Shown piece by piece: positions 1 to 11,891 of a stretch of DNA of 31,127 bases; the stretch's first letter is position 1; every line of letters starts with the position of its first letter. Location of the stretch: the NCBI GenBank assembly GCA_964651005.1, contig CAZYVL010000020.1, forward strand, positions 1 through 31,127, written 5' to 3'. The notes under the pieces were generated by a model. The model had not been told where the DNA came from. It did not search any database and saw only the letters and a program-made list of their open reading frames with translations. The translations under genes and the position numbers were made by a program. The DNA is from DATMFV01 sp964651005. Its GTDB lineage: Bacteria; Verrucomicrobiota; Verrucomicrobiia; Chthoniobacterales; Chthoniobacteraceae.

Positions 1-1625
<1,625 letters not shown>

Positions 1626-1684
1626 AAAGAAAACGGGTGGGACGACGAATGAAACGATGTGGGAAACGACGTGGGAAACAAAGA

Positions 1685-1714
1685 AGCCATGCCTGGGATA
1701 AGCATGGCATGGCT
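1685..1714 (-). terminator. Hairpin in thiC leader, candidate riboswitch expression platform
   Basis: A perfect 9-bp inverted repeat (AGCCATGCC / GGCATGGCT, arms 1685-1693 and 1706-1714, loop 12 bases) lies between the TPP aptamer and the thiC start. In the thiC direction it is followed by a moderately U-rich stretch (TCTTTGTTT), so it could act as a ligand-controlled intrinsic terminator. The poly-U tract is imperfect, so control of translation is also possible. Confidence 0.5.
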
Positions 1715-1721
1715 GGTCGCT

Positions 1722-1858
1722 TCGCTCCCTGCGGCGGCATGACCCGCATCAGGTTCAAAGGGTCTGCCCGGAGGCGGCGGCTGGTCAGGAGAACCGAAAA
1801 CGGTCCCCCTCCCTTGCGCAACGCCCGGACACTCTCAGCCAGCGGCTCCCCTGCTTGT
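1722..1858 (-). ncRNA. TPP riboswitch (THI element) in the thiC leader
   Basis: On the minus strand the leader carries both conserved halves of the thiamine pyrophosphate aptamer: GGCTGAGAG (plus coordinates 1832-1840) and the downstream ACCCTTTGAACCTGATG core, followed by GGGTCATGCCGCCGCAGGGAG. Between them is an extended P3 arm with a 9-bp hairpin closed by UUUU (1788-1809), a common variable insertion in this class. The element lies about 100 bases upstream of thiC, the usual target. Binding of thiamine pyrophosphate should lower thiC expression. Ends are approximate. Confidence 0.95.
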
Positions 1859-1866
1859 CGGCGCCA

Positions 1867-1894
1867 AAGATAACGGTTTTGGGGCGAGCGTCAA
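1867..1894 (-). promoter_or_regulatory. Sigma70-type promoter for the thiC riboswitch transcript
   Basis: Reading leftward, a TTGACG box (1894-1889) is separated by 16 bases from TATCTT (1872-1867). The predicted start of transcription near 1860 falls right at the 5' end of the TPP aptamer, which supports the assignment. Confidence 0.65.
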
Positions 1895-1933
1895 TGCGGT
1901 TAACCCCCTCGTGGCGCAGCGCGGCGCGTGAAC

Positions 1934-3454
1934 TCAGTGCTCCGGCGGCTTTTCCCAGATGGAGAACCCCTGGAGGGAGGCGGGGGGGCGGACGGGGTGG
2001 TATCGCTCCCGGGCGAGCATCCGGGCGACGACGCTGTGGTTGTCGTACACATCGGGGCGGCTGTAGACCACCAGGCTGGGCTGGGAGGCGGGGAGGCTCT
2101 CGGGATTGGCAAGCACGAGCGCCCCGGATGCCGCCCCCTCTTCGCGCAGCGGAAGACGGTAATACGCCGCCCCGGCGGGGTCCGCGAGCCACCAGACCTC
2201 CCGGCCTGCGTCGAGCGCCCGGCGCGCCATCGCGGCGGCCTCCCGGTAGTCGTCCCGCCGGTGGCGGGCTGCCGTGCGAAGCTCCAGCGCCGAGGCCGCC
2301 CAGCAGAGAAAAAACCCGACGACCACCAGCCTCCCCCACCCCAAACCCAAACCTTGGCTCCGGCGCTCCCATAGCTCCCGAATGCCACATGCCAGAACCG
2401 GCAGAAGCAGCGCGAGCCCCGGGGTGAAGTGCCGTCCGGTGGTCCGCAAGCCGCTGTAAAACCCGAGCGCCACGACAGCGACCACCGGGAGGGCGAAAAG
2501 CGCGGCCCCCGCGCCGAGCCGCCGCCACCCCATCTCCCTGGCCAGGCACCGGACGCCCGCGACGGCCACCGCCGCTAACGTCAACGCCAGCAACCCGAGC
2601 GGCAGGAGAAACGGCAACGACCCCAGAGCCGCGACCCCCGTGCCGCGCAGCGCCGCGCGCCCCGGCCCCAGACCGGCGAAGCCGAGCAGTTCGTACGGCG
2701 CGAAAAGAAGGCTCGCGAGCGACCCCGGCTCCGGGCTGGAGGCGCGCGCCCCGTGGAGAAAGCTCCAGAACGCGAGAACCAGAAGCCCCGCTGCGGGAAG
2801 CACGGCGCTCCCGAGCATCTCCCACGGAACGCGGGGGCGCGGCTTCGCCCTCGCCACAAGAACAACCGCCGCCAGCGTCGCCGCGCCGACCCACGGGATC
2901 GCCGCCGACGAGGCCGCGAGAGCGACCACCACCCCAAGGCCGAAAAGATGGAACCACCCCCGGCTCCACCCCGCCGCTCCCCCCCGGACCAGGGCCGCCG
3001 CCATCAGGCTGCTGCCGCAGAAAAGCATCATGTAAGGCCGCAGCTCTCCCGCGTAGTACCAGAGAAAGGGACTCAGCCCGAGGCAGAGCGCCATCGCGGC
3101 GCGAAACCGGCGCGGCAGCGCGGCCACCCAGACGAAGAGGCTCGCCAGGAACCACGGGTAGTTGTTGAGCCGCAACGCCCACTCGCCCCCGCCCGCGAGC
3201 TTCTCCCACACCCAGAGCTGGAAGAGATAGCCCGCAAGCTGCACGTCGGAGGGAATCCCGAGGAGCGTCCGCCACCACCCGGCGACATCCGGGGCCATCG
3301 CCACGACGGCGCTGTGCGCCTCGTCGATCCAGAGGCTCTCCCCGCCGATCGCCACCAACCCAAGCAGCGCCGCCAAGCAGAGCGCGAGCAGGACGCCCCG
3401 GCCCGCCGCGCGTTCTCCGCGCGCCGGGGGTGGAGAGTGAACCGGGGGTTTCAT
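1934..3454 (-). CDS. GT-C family membrane glycosyltransferase (PMT/ArnT-like)
   Basis: A 506-residue polytopic membrane protein. After a short basic N-terminus comes a first membrane helix (about residues 19-37), then a loop with ESLWIDEAHS whose Asp44-Glu45 pair matches the catalytic acidic motif in the first extracytoplasmic loop of GT-C glycosyltransferases. Further hydrophobic helices follow, with a SPFLWYYAGELRPYM segment typical of the family 39-type bacterial proteins. Such enzymes transfer sugars from polyprenyl-phosphate donors to lipids or proteins on the outer face of the cytoplasmic membrane; donor and acceptor cannot be told here. The ATG at 3454 is used, without a Shine-Dalgarno motif. 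It diverges from the TPR-peptidase gene with 150 bases between the starts, and lies upstream of thiC, which has its own promoter. Confidence 0.85.
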   Translation of the reverse strand: MKPPVHSPPPARGERAAGRGVLLALCLAALLGLVAIGGESLWIDEAHSAVVAMAPDVAGWWRTLLGIPSDVQLAGYLFQLWVWEKLAGGGEWALRLNNYPWFLASLFVWVAALPRRFRAAMALCLGLSPFLWYYAGELRPYMMLFCGSSLMAAALVRGGAAGWSRGWFHLFGLGVVVALAASSAAIPWVGAATLAAVVLVARAKPRPRVPWEMLGSAVLPAAGLLVLAFWSFLHGARASSPEPGSLASLLFAPYELLGFAGLGPGRAALRGTGVAALGSLPFLLPLGLLALTLAAVAVAGVRCLAREMGWRRLGAGAALFALPVVAVVALGFYSGLRTTGRHFTPGLALLLPVLACGIRELWERRSQGLGLGWGRLVVVGFFLCWAASALELRTAARHRRDDYREAAAMARRALDAGREVWWLADPAGAAYYRLPLREEGAASGALVLANPESLPASQPSLVVYSRPDVYDNHSVVARMLARERYHPVRPPASLQGFSIWEKPPEH

Positions 3455-3604
3455 GGTCGGGAATCTAGCGGTGCCGGGAAGGTCTGTCGATTCCGCGCCT
3501 TTCTCCAGCGGAGACTTTCAGCTTGCACCGGCCCGGCCCAACGGGAAACCATCGCCGGACTTTCCCCCCCAATCTCCGGGGGTGTGTTCGCGAATCAAAA
3601 AGCC

Positions 3605-6600
3605 ATGCCAGCGCCGGATGCGAAAACCGTGGAAGAAATCTCCCGTCTGCTCGGTGAGGCCCGTTCTCTTTCCGCGTGGGAAGTGGCCTCCGCGCTCGAT
3701 CCCCTGGCACGCTGGGAGGGATTTCAGGCGCGGGACACCGCCGCGCGGCTCGCCGGGGAACTTGGCAATTCCCGCCTCCGCGATGCGCTTCGCTCGATCA
3801 ACGCCCGCCGGTATCCCGCCAACGATGTCGCCTTTCTGCACGGCCTTTTCTCGGGAATCTCCCGCCGGGGGCCGATGGCAACCCTGGAGCGGATCGAGGC
3901 GCGGCTGGCCGCCGGGGGACCGGCCGAGGCGACGGACCGCGCCGATCTGCTGGCCTTCAAAGGCGGGCTTCTCGGGCGGCTGCACGATTTCGAACCGGCT
4001 TATCGCGCCATCGACGAAGCCATCGCGCTTCTCCCCGGCGGCCCCGGTGGTTATTGGCCGCGCGTGCAACGGTCGGTGGTGCTCGAATTCGAAGATCGCT
4101 ACGAGGAGGCGTTGGAAACGGCGCGCGAGGCGGTGCAATGCGCCCCGCTCAAGTCCTCTGCGGTTCTCCAGCTCGTGGACTGCCTCATTCACCGTGGCCT
4201 CGATGACGAGGCGATTGCGGTGCTGGAGAGCAGCCATCGGCAAAGCGAGTCCCCTGCGTTCGCGATCCGTCTGGTTCATCTTTTCAGCGAGCGGGAAGAC
4301 CACGCGCGGGCGCTCGCCTTTCTGGACGAGTTCGACCGCCGCAGCCCCCTGATGGACAAGCGCAACAGGGACTGGAGCAACCGGCGGCGGGGCGATTTTC
4401 TTTACATGGCGGGCGATTTCGAAGGGGCGCTGGCGCACTTCGAACGGACGACCGAAGACAGCTATCACACCCGGGTCGCCAAAAAAATGCGGCGTTCAGG
4501 GGCTTTGGCAAAGGGGCGCAAACGCCTGAATGTCCCGTTCACCCGGCAGCACGACGTGACGTGCGCCCCGGCCACGCTCGCCTCGCTGGCCGCCTACTGG
4601 GGAATGGAATTCGACCACCTCGCCATCGCGGACGCGATCTGCTACGACGGAACTCCTTGGCACAAGGAGCGCGCCTGGGCCGAGTCGCACGGCTTTTGCG
4701 CCACGGAGTTCCGCCTGACCCACGCAATCGCCGTGGCGCTGATCGACCGGGGCATCCCGTTCACGCTGACCACGGAATCGATCTCCAGCGGGCATCTTCA
4801 GGCGTGCATCGGCTACGACGACCGGCAGGAGATCTTGTTGCTTCGCGATCCCACGGAGCGGCATTTCGGAGAAATCATCCTGGAGGGGCTTGTCGAGGAT
4901 CACCCCGTTCAGGGGCCGCGCTGCATGCTCCTGCTCCCGCTCGCGGAGACGGGCCGGATCGCCGACCTGCACTTTCCCGACGCCGCCCTGTACGACGCGA
5001 ACCACCAGGTTTCGCTCGCCATCGACGCGCACGACCGGGAGGCGGCGCGGGCCGCCGTGGCGTCGATGCCGCCCGACGCGCCGCTCACGGCGTGGGCGGA
5101 ATTCCGCCTGGCGCGTTACGACGAGAACCCGGTGGCGGCACTCCGGATCATCGACGCCCTCGCGGAGCGTTTCCCCGAAAATGCCTCGCTGCGTTCCCAG
5201 CGGCTCTTCGCTCTCCAGCGCGCGGCGGGCGATCCTGCCCGCCAACGCAAGTTGATCGAGGAGGAGCTGCGGCGAACGGATTGCGATCCGGTCTTTTACT
5301 CCGAGATGGGGGAATGGCTCCTGCGGGATGCCCGGGAGCTTCCGATGGCGGACTACTACCTGCGCAAGGCGGTGCGGCTGGGAAGTCGCACGTCGCGGGT
5401 CTACGGGAGCCTCGCCTACTGCCGCTGGAAGGAGCGCCGCTTTGCAGACTCGGCGCGCTACCGGCGGATCGCCTCCTGCCTGAGCCGCGCGTTCGAGCCG
5501 TATGCCTCGGCCTACGCCGAAGTCTGCCGCGCGCTGGGCCACCCCGAGGAGGGGCTCGCCTTTTTGCGCAAGCGCGTGGAGGCGCAGGGAAAAAAGAGTG
5601 CCGGGCCGTGGCAGACCCTGGCCGGGGAACTCGAAGCCCAGCGGCGCACGGCGGAAGCGATCGCGGTGCTTGCCGACGCGATGGAGGCGCGTCCCGACGA
5701 CGGCGCGCTGATGCTCTCGGGCGGACGGCAGCTCACCCTCTGGGGAGAACAGGAGCGCGGCGAGCAACTGATCCTCTGCGCCAGGGGGAAAGTGCGCGAG
5801 GCAGAGTGGCATCGCGGGATGGCGAGGATGCACGAATTTCTGGGCCGCCGGAAGGAAGCCATCGCGCACTGGCAGGCGTTGCTGGAACTCGAACCGCACT
5901 CGGAGGAGGGGCACCGCGTCCTCGCGTACCTCCTGGCGGACGAGGAGGGGCCGCTGCGGACGAGACAACACCTCGCCGCCGCGACGGAAAAGCATCCGCA
6001 GTTCCCGTGGCTCTGGAGCTTGCGGGCGACCTGGGACGCGAAGCAAAGCCCTGCGGAGGCGCTCGTCTCGCTGGAGAAAGCGCGGGCGCTCGATCCCGAC
6101 GACCTCTGGGTGTTGCGCGAACTGGCGATCCAGCGATTCCACGCGGGCGACAAGCAGACGGCGCTGGCCGATGCCCGGGAAGCCGTCAGGAAGGGACCGC
6201 ACGCGCCCGCCTCCCACAAAATCCTGGGGGATCTCCTGGAGGCGCTCGGGGAGCGGGAAAAGGCCGCCCACGCCTACCGCGACGCCATTCGGCTCGATGT
6301 CGATCATACGGAGGCAAGCACCGCCCTGGTGGAGACGGCGGCCAGCCCGGTCGAGATTCTCGGCGCGCTCCGGTTTATCGAAGCGGAGATGCGCCGCCAG
6401 GTCTCCAACGGAGACATCGTGCCCGAGTACCGCGATCTCGCATACCGGCATCTGGAACCCGAAGTGCTGCTGAAAAAGCTGCGGGAATTTTGCGAGGAGC
6501 GGCCCGATCTCTGGCAGACCTGGAGCGCCCGCCGGGAGCAGGCGTCGGACATGGGACTTGCCGATGAAGCGTTCCAGTGCGCCCGGGCGTTGACGGAGCG

Positions 6601-8668
6601 TTTCCCGCTGCTCCCGCGCGCCTGGACGGAACTGGCGCAGGCGCATCGCGCGGTCTCCGAGTACCCGGAGGCGATCGCCGCGCTGGAGCGGGCGGTCGAT
6701 CTCTCTCCCGCCTGGGACTGGGCGGCCCGCCAGCTCGCGGAGGCATTGGAGCGGATGGAGCGTTACGACGAGGCGCTCAAGGTTCTGGAGCGGGCGCTCC
6801 AGCACGAACCGCTGGTGGCGCAGAATTACGGCTGCCTGGCCGGGCTGCTCCGGAAACTGGGGCGTCGGGAGGAGGCGTTCGAGCGCCTGCTGGTGGGGAT
6901 GCGCCATTGCCCTTCTTATTTCTGGGGCTGGGGGGCGCTCGCCGAATGGTCCGGGGAACTGCACCGGCAGGAAGAGGTGGCGGCGCTGCTCGACCTGCAC
7001 CGGAACTCCTGCGCGCATCTCGCCTCCTGGTGGGCGAAAACCTCCAGCGTCCTCAACGATCTCGGGCGGAAGGAGGAAGCCCTCGCCACCCTGGAAGCGG
7101 GGCTGCGGCGGCACCCGGGGGAAATCGGGCTGCTCGACGAGCAGGCGCGGCTTCTCTCGGATCAGAACCGCTTCGACGCCGCCCTGGCCGTCTGCGAGGA
7201 GGGGCTGCGCACCCCGGCGGGATTTCCCGTGCTGGCAGGTCGGCGGGCGCTCATCCGGATGCAGGCGGGAGAACCGAACGAGGCGATCCGCCTGATGACC
7301 GCCCTGATCGCGGAGCGGCCCGATTACACCTGGGGCATCCGGCTGCTCGCGGGGTGGCTCGATGCACGCAAGCAGTGGAGCGCGCTGCGGGATCTCTGCC
7401 TGCGGTGGGCGCGGCAGGAGCCGCAGTATCCGCTCGTCTATGGGTTCCTGGCCCAGGCGGAAAGAAACCTCTCCAACCCCGCCGGGGCGCGAAAGGCGTT
7501 CGAAAAGGCGTTCGCGCTCGACCCGGAATACGCCTACGCGGGCCGGGAACTCCTCTCCTGCCAGATTGCGGACGGGGAACTCGATGCCGCCGCGCAGACG
7601 CTCCGCACCCTGGAGCACTACGTACACTCCGCCGCGGTGCTCGGTGATGCGGTGGAGCTCGCCGTGGCGAAGAAGGATCTCCCCGAAGCCAAAGAGCGCG
7701 CGCGGGAGCTGCTCGCCCGCGACGACGCGGAGGTCGCGGTGCTCAACTGGGTGAAGGATCTCTTCGCCAAAAACCGGTGGACCCGGCAGTGGTGGGCCTT
7801 GCTGGATGCCCGGGCAGCCAGCAAGGGGGTGACGGAACCGGTCCTCAAGGCGTGGATTCTCTCCCTCCCCGGGCGGCGCCGGATCGGAAAAGCCGTTCGT
7901 CGGCTCAAAGCCTTTTCCGCCGCACAGGAAGAGCTGAAGGCAAGCGGCTGGGTCACGCTGCTGGCCAATGCCGACTTCAAGAAGAATGCGAACCGCATCC
8001 GCTGGTGGATTTGGAGAAACCGCGCCTGGTTCCGGTCGCGGAACGATCTCTGGGCGGAGGCGGGCAGCGCGCTGCTGGAGATCGAAGATTACAAGGCGTG
8101 CATCCGGTGGCTGCGGGACTGGGAAGCCCGAGGCGCGGAGGTCCCGTGCGAGGCTCTTTTCAACTGCGCCGTGGCCATCGAGACGGTGCAGGGGTGGCAG
8201 GCGGGCGCTCCGATCCGCAAGGAGGCGCTGCGCCGGTTCCCCTCCCATGCCCTCTCGCCCGCCCTCCGCGCGGTCGTGACCCTCCAGACTTTGCTCGGCG
8301 GCGATCAGAAAGCGGCCAAGGCACTCGCGGAACAGGTCGAGCCCGAGTGGCTGACGCGCGTTTACAACGGCTACTACGCCCTCTACCGCTCCATTGCCGC
8401 CGCCACGGAAGGGAAACTGGACACGGCGGAGAGGCAATACCGGGAAGCACTCGAAATCTTCAATCCATTCTGGCGGGCACGCAGCTGCATCACCCTTTTC
8501 CAGAGCACCACGGAACGCCTCGCCCAAGTTGTGCCGTGGGCGAAGGGCAATCCTTCGGCGATCCGGCGGAAGTGGGGGCGCTACACCGGCGTCAACAGGG
8601 GGATGCCCCTCTGGCGGATCGTCCTGCTGGTGTTGTTCCTGCTGTGGTTCCTTGGCACGATTTCTTGA
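3605..8668 (+). CDS. Giant TPR protein with embedded C39-like cysteine peptidase domain and C-terminal membrane anchor
   Basis: A 1687-residue protein. Residues about 1-300 are helical TPR-like repeats. Residues about 305-460 form a papain-like C39-type domain (NVPFTRQHDVTCAP onward) with a plausible triad Cys320, His397 (SSGHLQAC) and Asp415 (LLRDPTERH). From about 490 to 1640 the chain is almost entirely TPR units, recognisable by repeats such as YPEAIAALERAVDLSP and YDEALKVLERALQHEP. The last 20 residues (WRIVLLVLFLLWFLG) are a single hydrophobic segment, and no N-terminal signal peptide is seen, so a tail-anchored protein facing the cytoplasm is inferred. ATG at 3605 was chosen because similarity to repeats starts directly after it; a GTG at 3584 is an alternative. 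No transporter of the C39-ABC type lies nearby. Substrate unknown; the triad assignment is from motif spacing only. Confidence 0.85.
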   Translation: MPAPDAKTVEEISRLLGEARSLSAWEVASALDPLARWEGFQARDTAARLAGELGNSRLRDALRSINARRYPANDVAFLHGLFSGISRRGPMATLERIEARLAAGGPAEATDRADLLAFKGGLLGRLHDFEPAYRAIDEAIALLPGGPGGYWPRVQRSVVLEFEDRYEEALETAREAVQCAPLKSSAVLQLVDCLIHRGLDDEAIAVLESSHRQSESPAFAIRLVHLFSEREDHARALAFLDEFDRRSPLMDKRNRDWSNRRRGDFLYMAGDFEGALAHFERTTEDSYHTRVAKKMRRSGALAKGRKRLNVPFTRQHDVTCAPATLASLAAYWGMEFDHLAIADAICYDGTPWHKERAWAESHGFCATEFRLTHAIAVALIDRGIPFTLTTESISSGHLQACIGYDDRQEILLLRDPTERHFGEIILEGLVEDHPVQGPRCMLLLPLAETGRIADLHFPDAALYDANHQVSLAIDAHDREAARAAVASMPPDAPLTAWAEFRLARYDENPVAALRIIDALAERFPENASLRSQRLFALQRAAGDPARQRKLIEEELRRTDCDPVFYSEMGEWLLRDARELPMADYYLRKAVRLGSRTSRVYGSLAYCRWKERRFADSARYRRIASCLSRAFEPYASAYAEVCRALGHPEEGLAFLRKRVEAQGKKSAGPWQTLAGELEAQRRTAEAIAVLADAMEARPDDGALMLSGGRQLTLWGEQERGEQLILCARGKVREAEWHRGMARMHEFLGRRKEAIAHWQALLELEPHSEEGHRVLAYLLADEEGPLRTRQHLAAATEKHPQFPWLWSLRATWDAKQSPAEALVSLEKARALDPDDLWVLRELAIQRFHAGDKQTALADAREAVRKGPHAPASHKILGDLLEALGEREKAAHAYRDAIRLDVDHTEASTALVETAASPVEILGALRFIEAEMRRQVSNGDIVPEYRDLAYRHLEPEVLLKKLREFCEERPDLWQTWSARREQASDMGLADEAFQCARALTERFPLLPRAWTELAQAHRAVSEYPEAIAALERAVDLSPAWDWAARQLAEALERMERYDEALKVLERALQHEPLVAQNYGCLAGLLRKLGRREEAFERLLVGMRHCPSYFWGWGALAEWSGELHRQEEVAALLDLHRNSCAHLASWWAKTSSVLNDLGRKEEALATLEAGLRRHPGEIGLLDEQARLLSDQNRFDAALAVCEEGLRTPAGFPVLAGRRALIRMQAGEPNEAIRLMTALIAERPDYTWGIRLLAGWLDARKQWSALRDLCLRWARQEPQYPLVYGFLAQAERNLSNPAGARKAFEKAFALDPEYAYAGRELLSCQIADGELDAAAQTLRTLEHYVHSAAVLGDAVELAVAKKDLPEAKERARELLARDDAEVAVLNWVKDLFAKNRWTRQWWALLDARAASKGVTEPVLKAWILSLPGRRRIGKAVRRLKAFSAAQEELKASGWVTLLANADFKKNANRIRWWIWRNRAWFRSRNDLWAEAGSALLEIEDYKACIRWLRDWEARGAEVPCEALFNCAVAIETVQGWQAGAPIRKEALRRFPSHALSPALRAVVTLQTLLGGDQKAAKALAEQVEPEWLTRVYNGYYALYRSIAAATEGKLDTAERQYREALEIFNPFWRARSCITLFQSTTERLAQVVPWAKGNPSAIRRKWGRYTGVNRGMPLWRIVLLVLFLLWFLGTIS

Positions 8669-8689
8669 AACGGAGACATCACAGCCTGC

Positions 8690-8717
8690 TTGCTTTTTGC
8701 GGCCCATCCCGTATGTT
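8690..8717 (+). promoter_or_regulatory. Candidate promoter of rpsA
   Basis: TTGCTT (8690-8695) and TATGTT (8712-8717) are separated by 16 bases, about 90 bases upstream of the rpsA start. The leader that follows has no Shine-Dalgarno motif. Only a pattern match, so moderate support. Confidence 0.4.
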
Positions 8718-8806
8718 TCTGGTCCTTTTCCCCGTTACAGGCGGACTGCGTAGTGCAACCGCCCGGGCGAAAAACCCGTGGCAACCGTGGCGTGAGTTTT
8801 ACCCAA

Positions 8807-10486
<1,680 letters not shown>

Positions 10487-10512
10487 TTCGGGGACAACAC
10501 CCGTTCCCATTC

Positions 10513-10549
10513 ATCCCGGCTGGAGGAAACTCCGGCCGGGATTTTTTTT
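10513..10549 (+). terminator. Intrinsic terminator of rpsA
   Basis: A 13-bp stem (one G-U pair) closed by a GAAA tetraloop, ATCCCGGCTGGAG / CTCCGGCCGGGAT, followed directly by a run of T to 10549. It starts 27 bases after the rpsA stop codon. Confidence 0.93.
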
Positions 10550-10607
10550 GGTCTGGGCTGAAGTGCTTCCCCCACCCGGTGAAAAATCGCGGCAGCCCCG
10601 GCGACTC

Positions 10608-11276
10608 CTATTGAGCGGCTTTCTGCTTTTTCAGCTCGGCGAGTGCTTCCTTGAATCCGGAGAGATATTCCGCGCGCGTCTTCTCCAGAATTTTCGGCCA
10701 TTTGCTTTTTGGCGCGCTCAAAGCCTTGGCCTTGCCACCCTCCTCCCCGAGGCCAGCCATCATGGCATCCATCCCGCTCAAATTGATCCACCGGTGGTCA
10801 TATTGATGCGGCGTGTTCTTGTCCCATTCGAAGACTTTCATCACCAGCGCCTCAAGCTTCGCCGGGTCCGCAAACGTATACCGGTTGATCGGCTCACCAT
10901 ACTCCTGATTCAGGGCAGCCACCGCCGACTTTGCGGATTCGTCGAGACACCGATTCGCATCGTACCGGGCCCGCAACTGGCCGGCATAAAACCAAAAAGC
11001 ACCCTCGTCCTTTTTGCCATCCTGGAAGAGCACCCTCGACATCTCGTAAAAAACGACAGGGGCGTAACGTTCCGGCGTCGATTTCACGGCTTCAATCACC
11101 TGCGCCCGCTGTTTCTTGTCCCCATTCGCAAGAGCGTTCACGGCCTTCTCCTCAAGCTGGACCTTGATGTCCTTGTACGGCCCGGCCCTCTCGACGACGA
11201 TCTCCTCGGCGCGAGCCAACGATGACGTAAAAAAGACCGTGAGCGCCAACACGAGACCACAGATCCTTGAATTCAT
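10608..11276 (-). CDS. Exported protein of unknown function
   Basis: A 222-residue protein with a clear signal peptide (hydrophobic residues 6-20, likely cut after ARA at residue 23), so it is exported to the periplasm or beyond. The mature part is charged and helical. It has a segment FYEMSRVLFQDGKKDEGAFW and a following LRARYDANRCLD, which I associate with an uncharacterised bacterial family, and ends in a Lys-rich tail. There is no catalytic motif I recognise and no lipobox cysteine at the cleavage site. The gene converges on rpsA, whose terminator lies between them, and diverges from the glutaredoxin gene with 186 bases between starts. I cannot assign a function. Confidence 0.8.
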   Translation of the reverse strand: MNSRICGLVLALTVFFTSSLARAEEIVVERAGPYKDIKVQLEEKAVNALANGDKKQRAQVIEAVKSTPERYAPVVFYEMSRVLFQDGKKDEGAFWFYAGQLRARYDANRCLDESAKSAVAALNQEYGEPINRYTFADPAKLEALVMKVFEWDKNTPHQYDHRWINLSGMDAMMAGLGEEGGKAKALSAPKSKWPKILEKTRAEYLSGFKEALAELKKQKAAQ

Positions 11277-11462
11277 ATTCCCGATCTATGCTTCAAAAGG
11301 CGCGAAGTTCCAGATGATTCTTGAGGGGCGGGAATCACCCCCCCGTCTTTCGCATCGTGCCCGGCCAGCCGGAACCCGCACCCGACGCCACGCAACCCCG
11401 GAGAACTTCCGCCGGGACTTTTCGCAAAAAGCGGTTACATTCGCCTCCCAAACCCACGATTT

Positions 11463-11791
11463 ATGGATAAACCGCAAATTACCGCCTACCTGAAAACCCA
11501 CTGTGGCTGGAGCCGTGGCGTCCGCGCCGTGCTCGCCAAGTACGACCTCCCCTACACGGAGAAGGATATTCTCCTCAACCCGGCTTTCCGATGGGAGATG
11601 GAACAGCGCAGTGGACAGCCGCTCTCGCCGTGCGTGGAGATCAACGGCGTCATGCTCGCCGACATCAGCGGCGAAGAGGTCGAAGCGTATCTTCTCCGGG
11701 AAAAGCTCGCGGAAGCCAGCGACCGCCCCACGGATGTGCCGCTCAACGCCTCCTGCTCCGACGCGGAACACACCGCGATGCAGGCCGGGCT
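11463..11791 (+). CDS. Glutaredoxin (3' end lost in assembly gap)
   Basis: Thioredoxin-fold redox protein. The N-terminus MDKPQITAYLKTHCGWSRGV carries a CGWS active site at residues 14-17, so there is one active-site cysteine (Cys14) as in monothiol glutaredoxins. The cis-proline region follows (SPCVEINGVM), then ADISGEEVEAYL as the last helix. About 109 residues are visible before the run of N, and the stop codon is not seen; such proteins are only slightly longer, so little is probably missing. It likely reduces glutathione-mixed disulfides or handles iron-sulfur clusters; which of these cannot be told. The start is ATG 11463, without a Shine-Dalgarno motif. Confidence 0.88.
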
Positions 11792-11891
11792 NNNNNNNNN
11801 NNNNNNNNNNNNNNNNNNNNNNNNNNNNNNNNNNNNNNNNNNNNNNNNNNNNNNNNNNNNNNNNNNNNNNNNNNNNNNNNNNNNNNNNNNN
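11792..11891. other. Assembly gap (100 N)
   Basis: Exactly 100 undetermined bases, the conventional placeholder length for a scaffold gap of unknown size. It separates the end of the glutaredoxin gene from the truncated ExoD-family gene, so missing genes or sequence here cannot be excluded. Confidence 0.99.

Noticed and set aside
4496..8707. Long open frame (1403 codons) on the minus strand
   Set aside because: It is antisense to the TPR-peptidase gene, whose repeats are clear on the plus strand.
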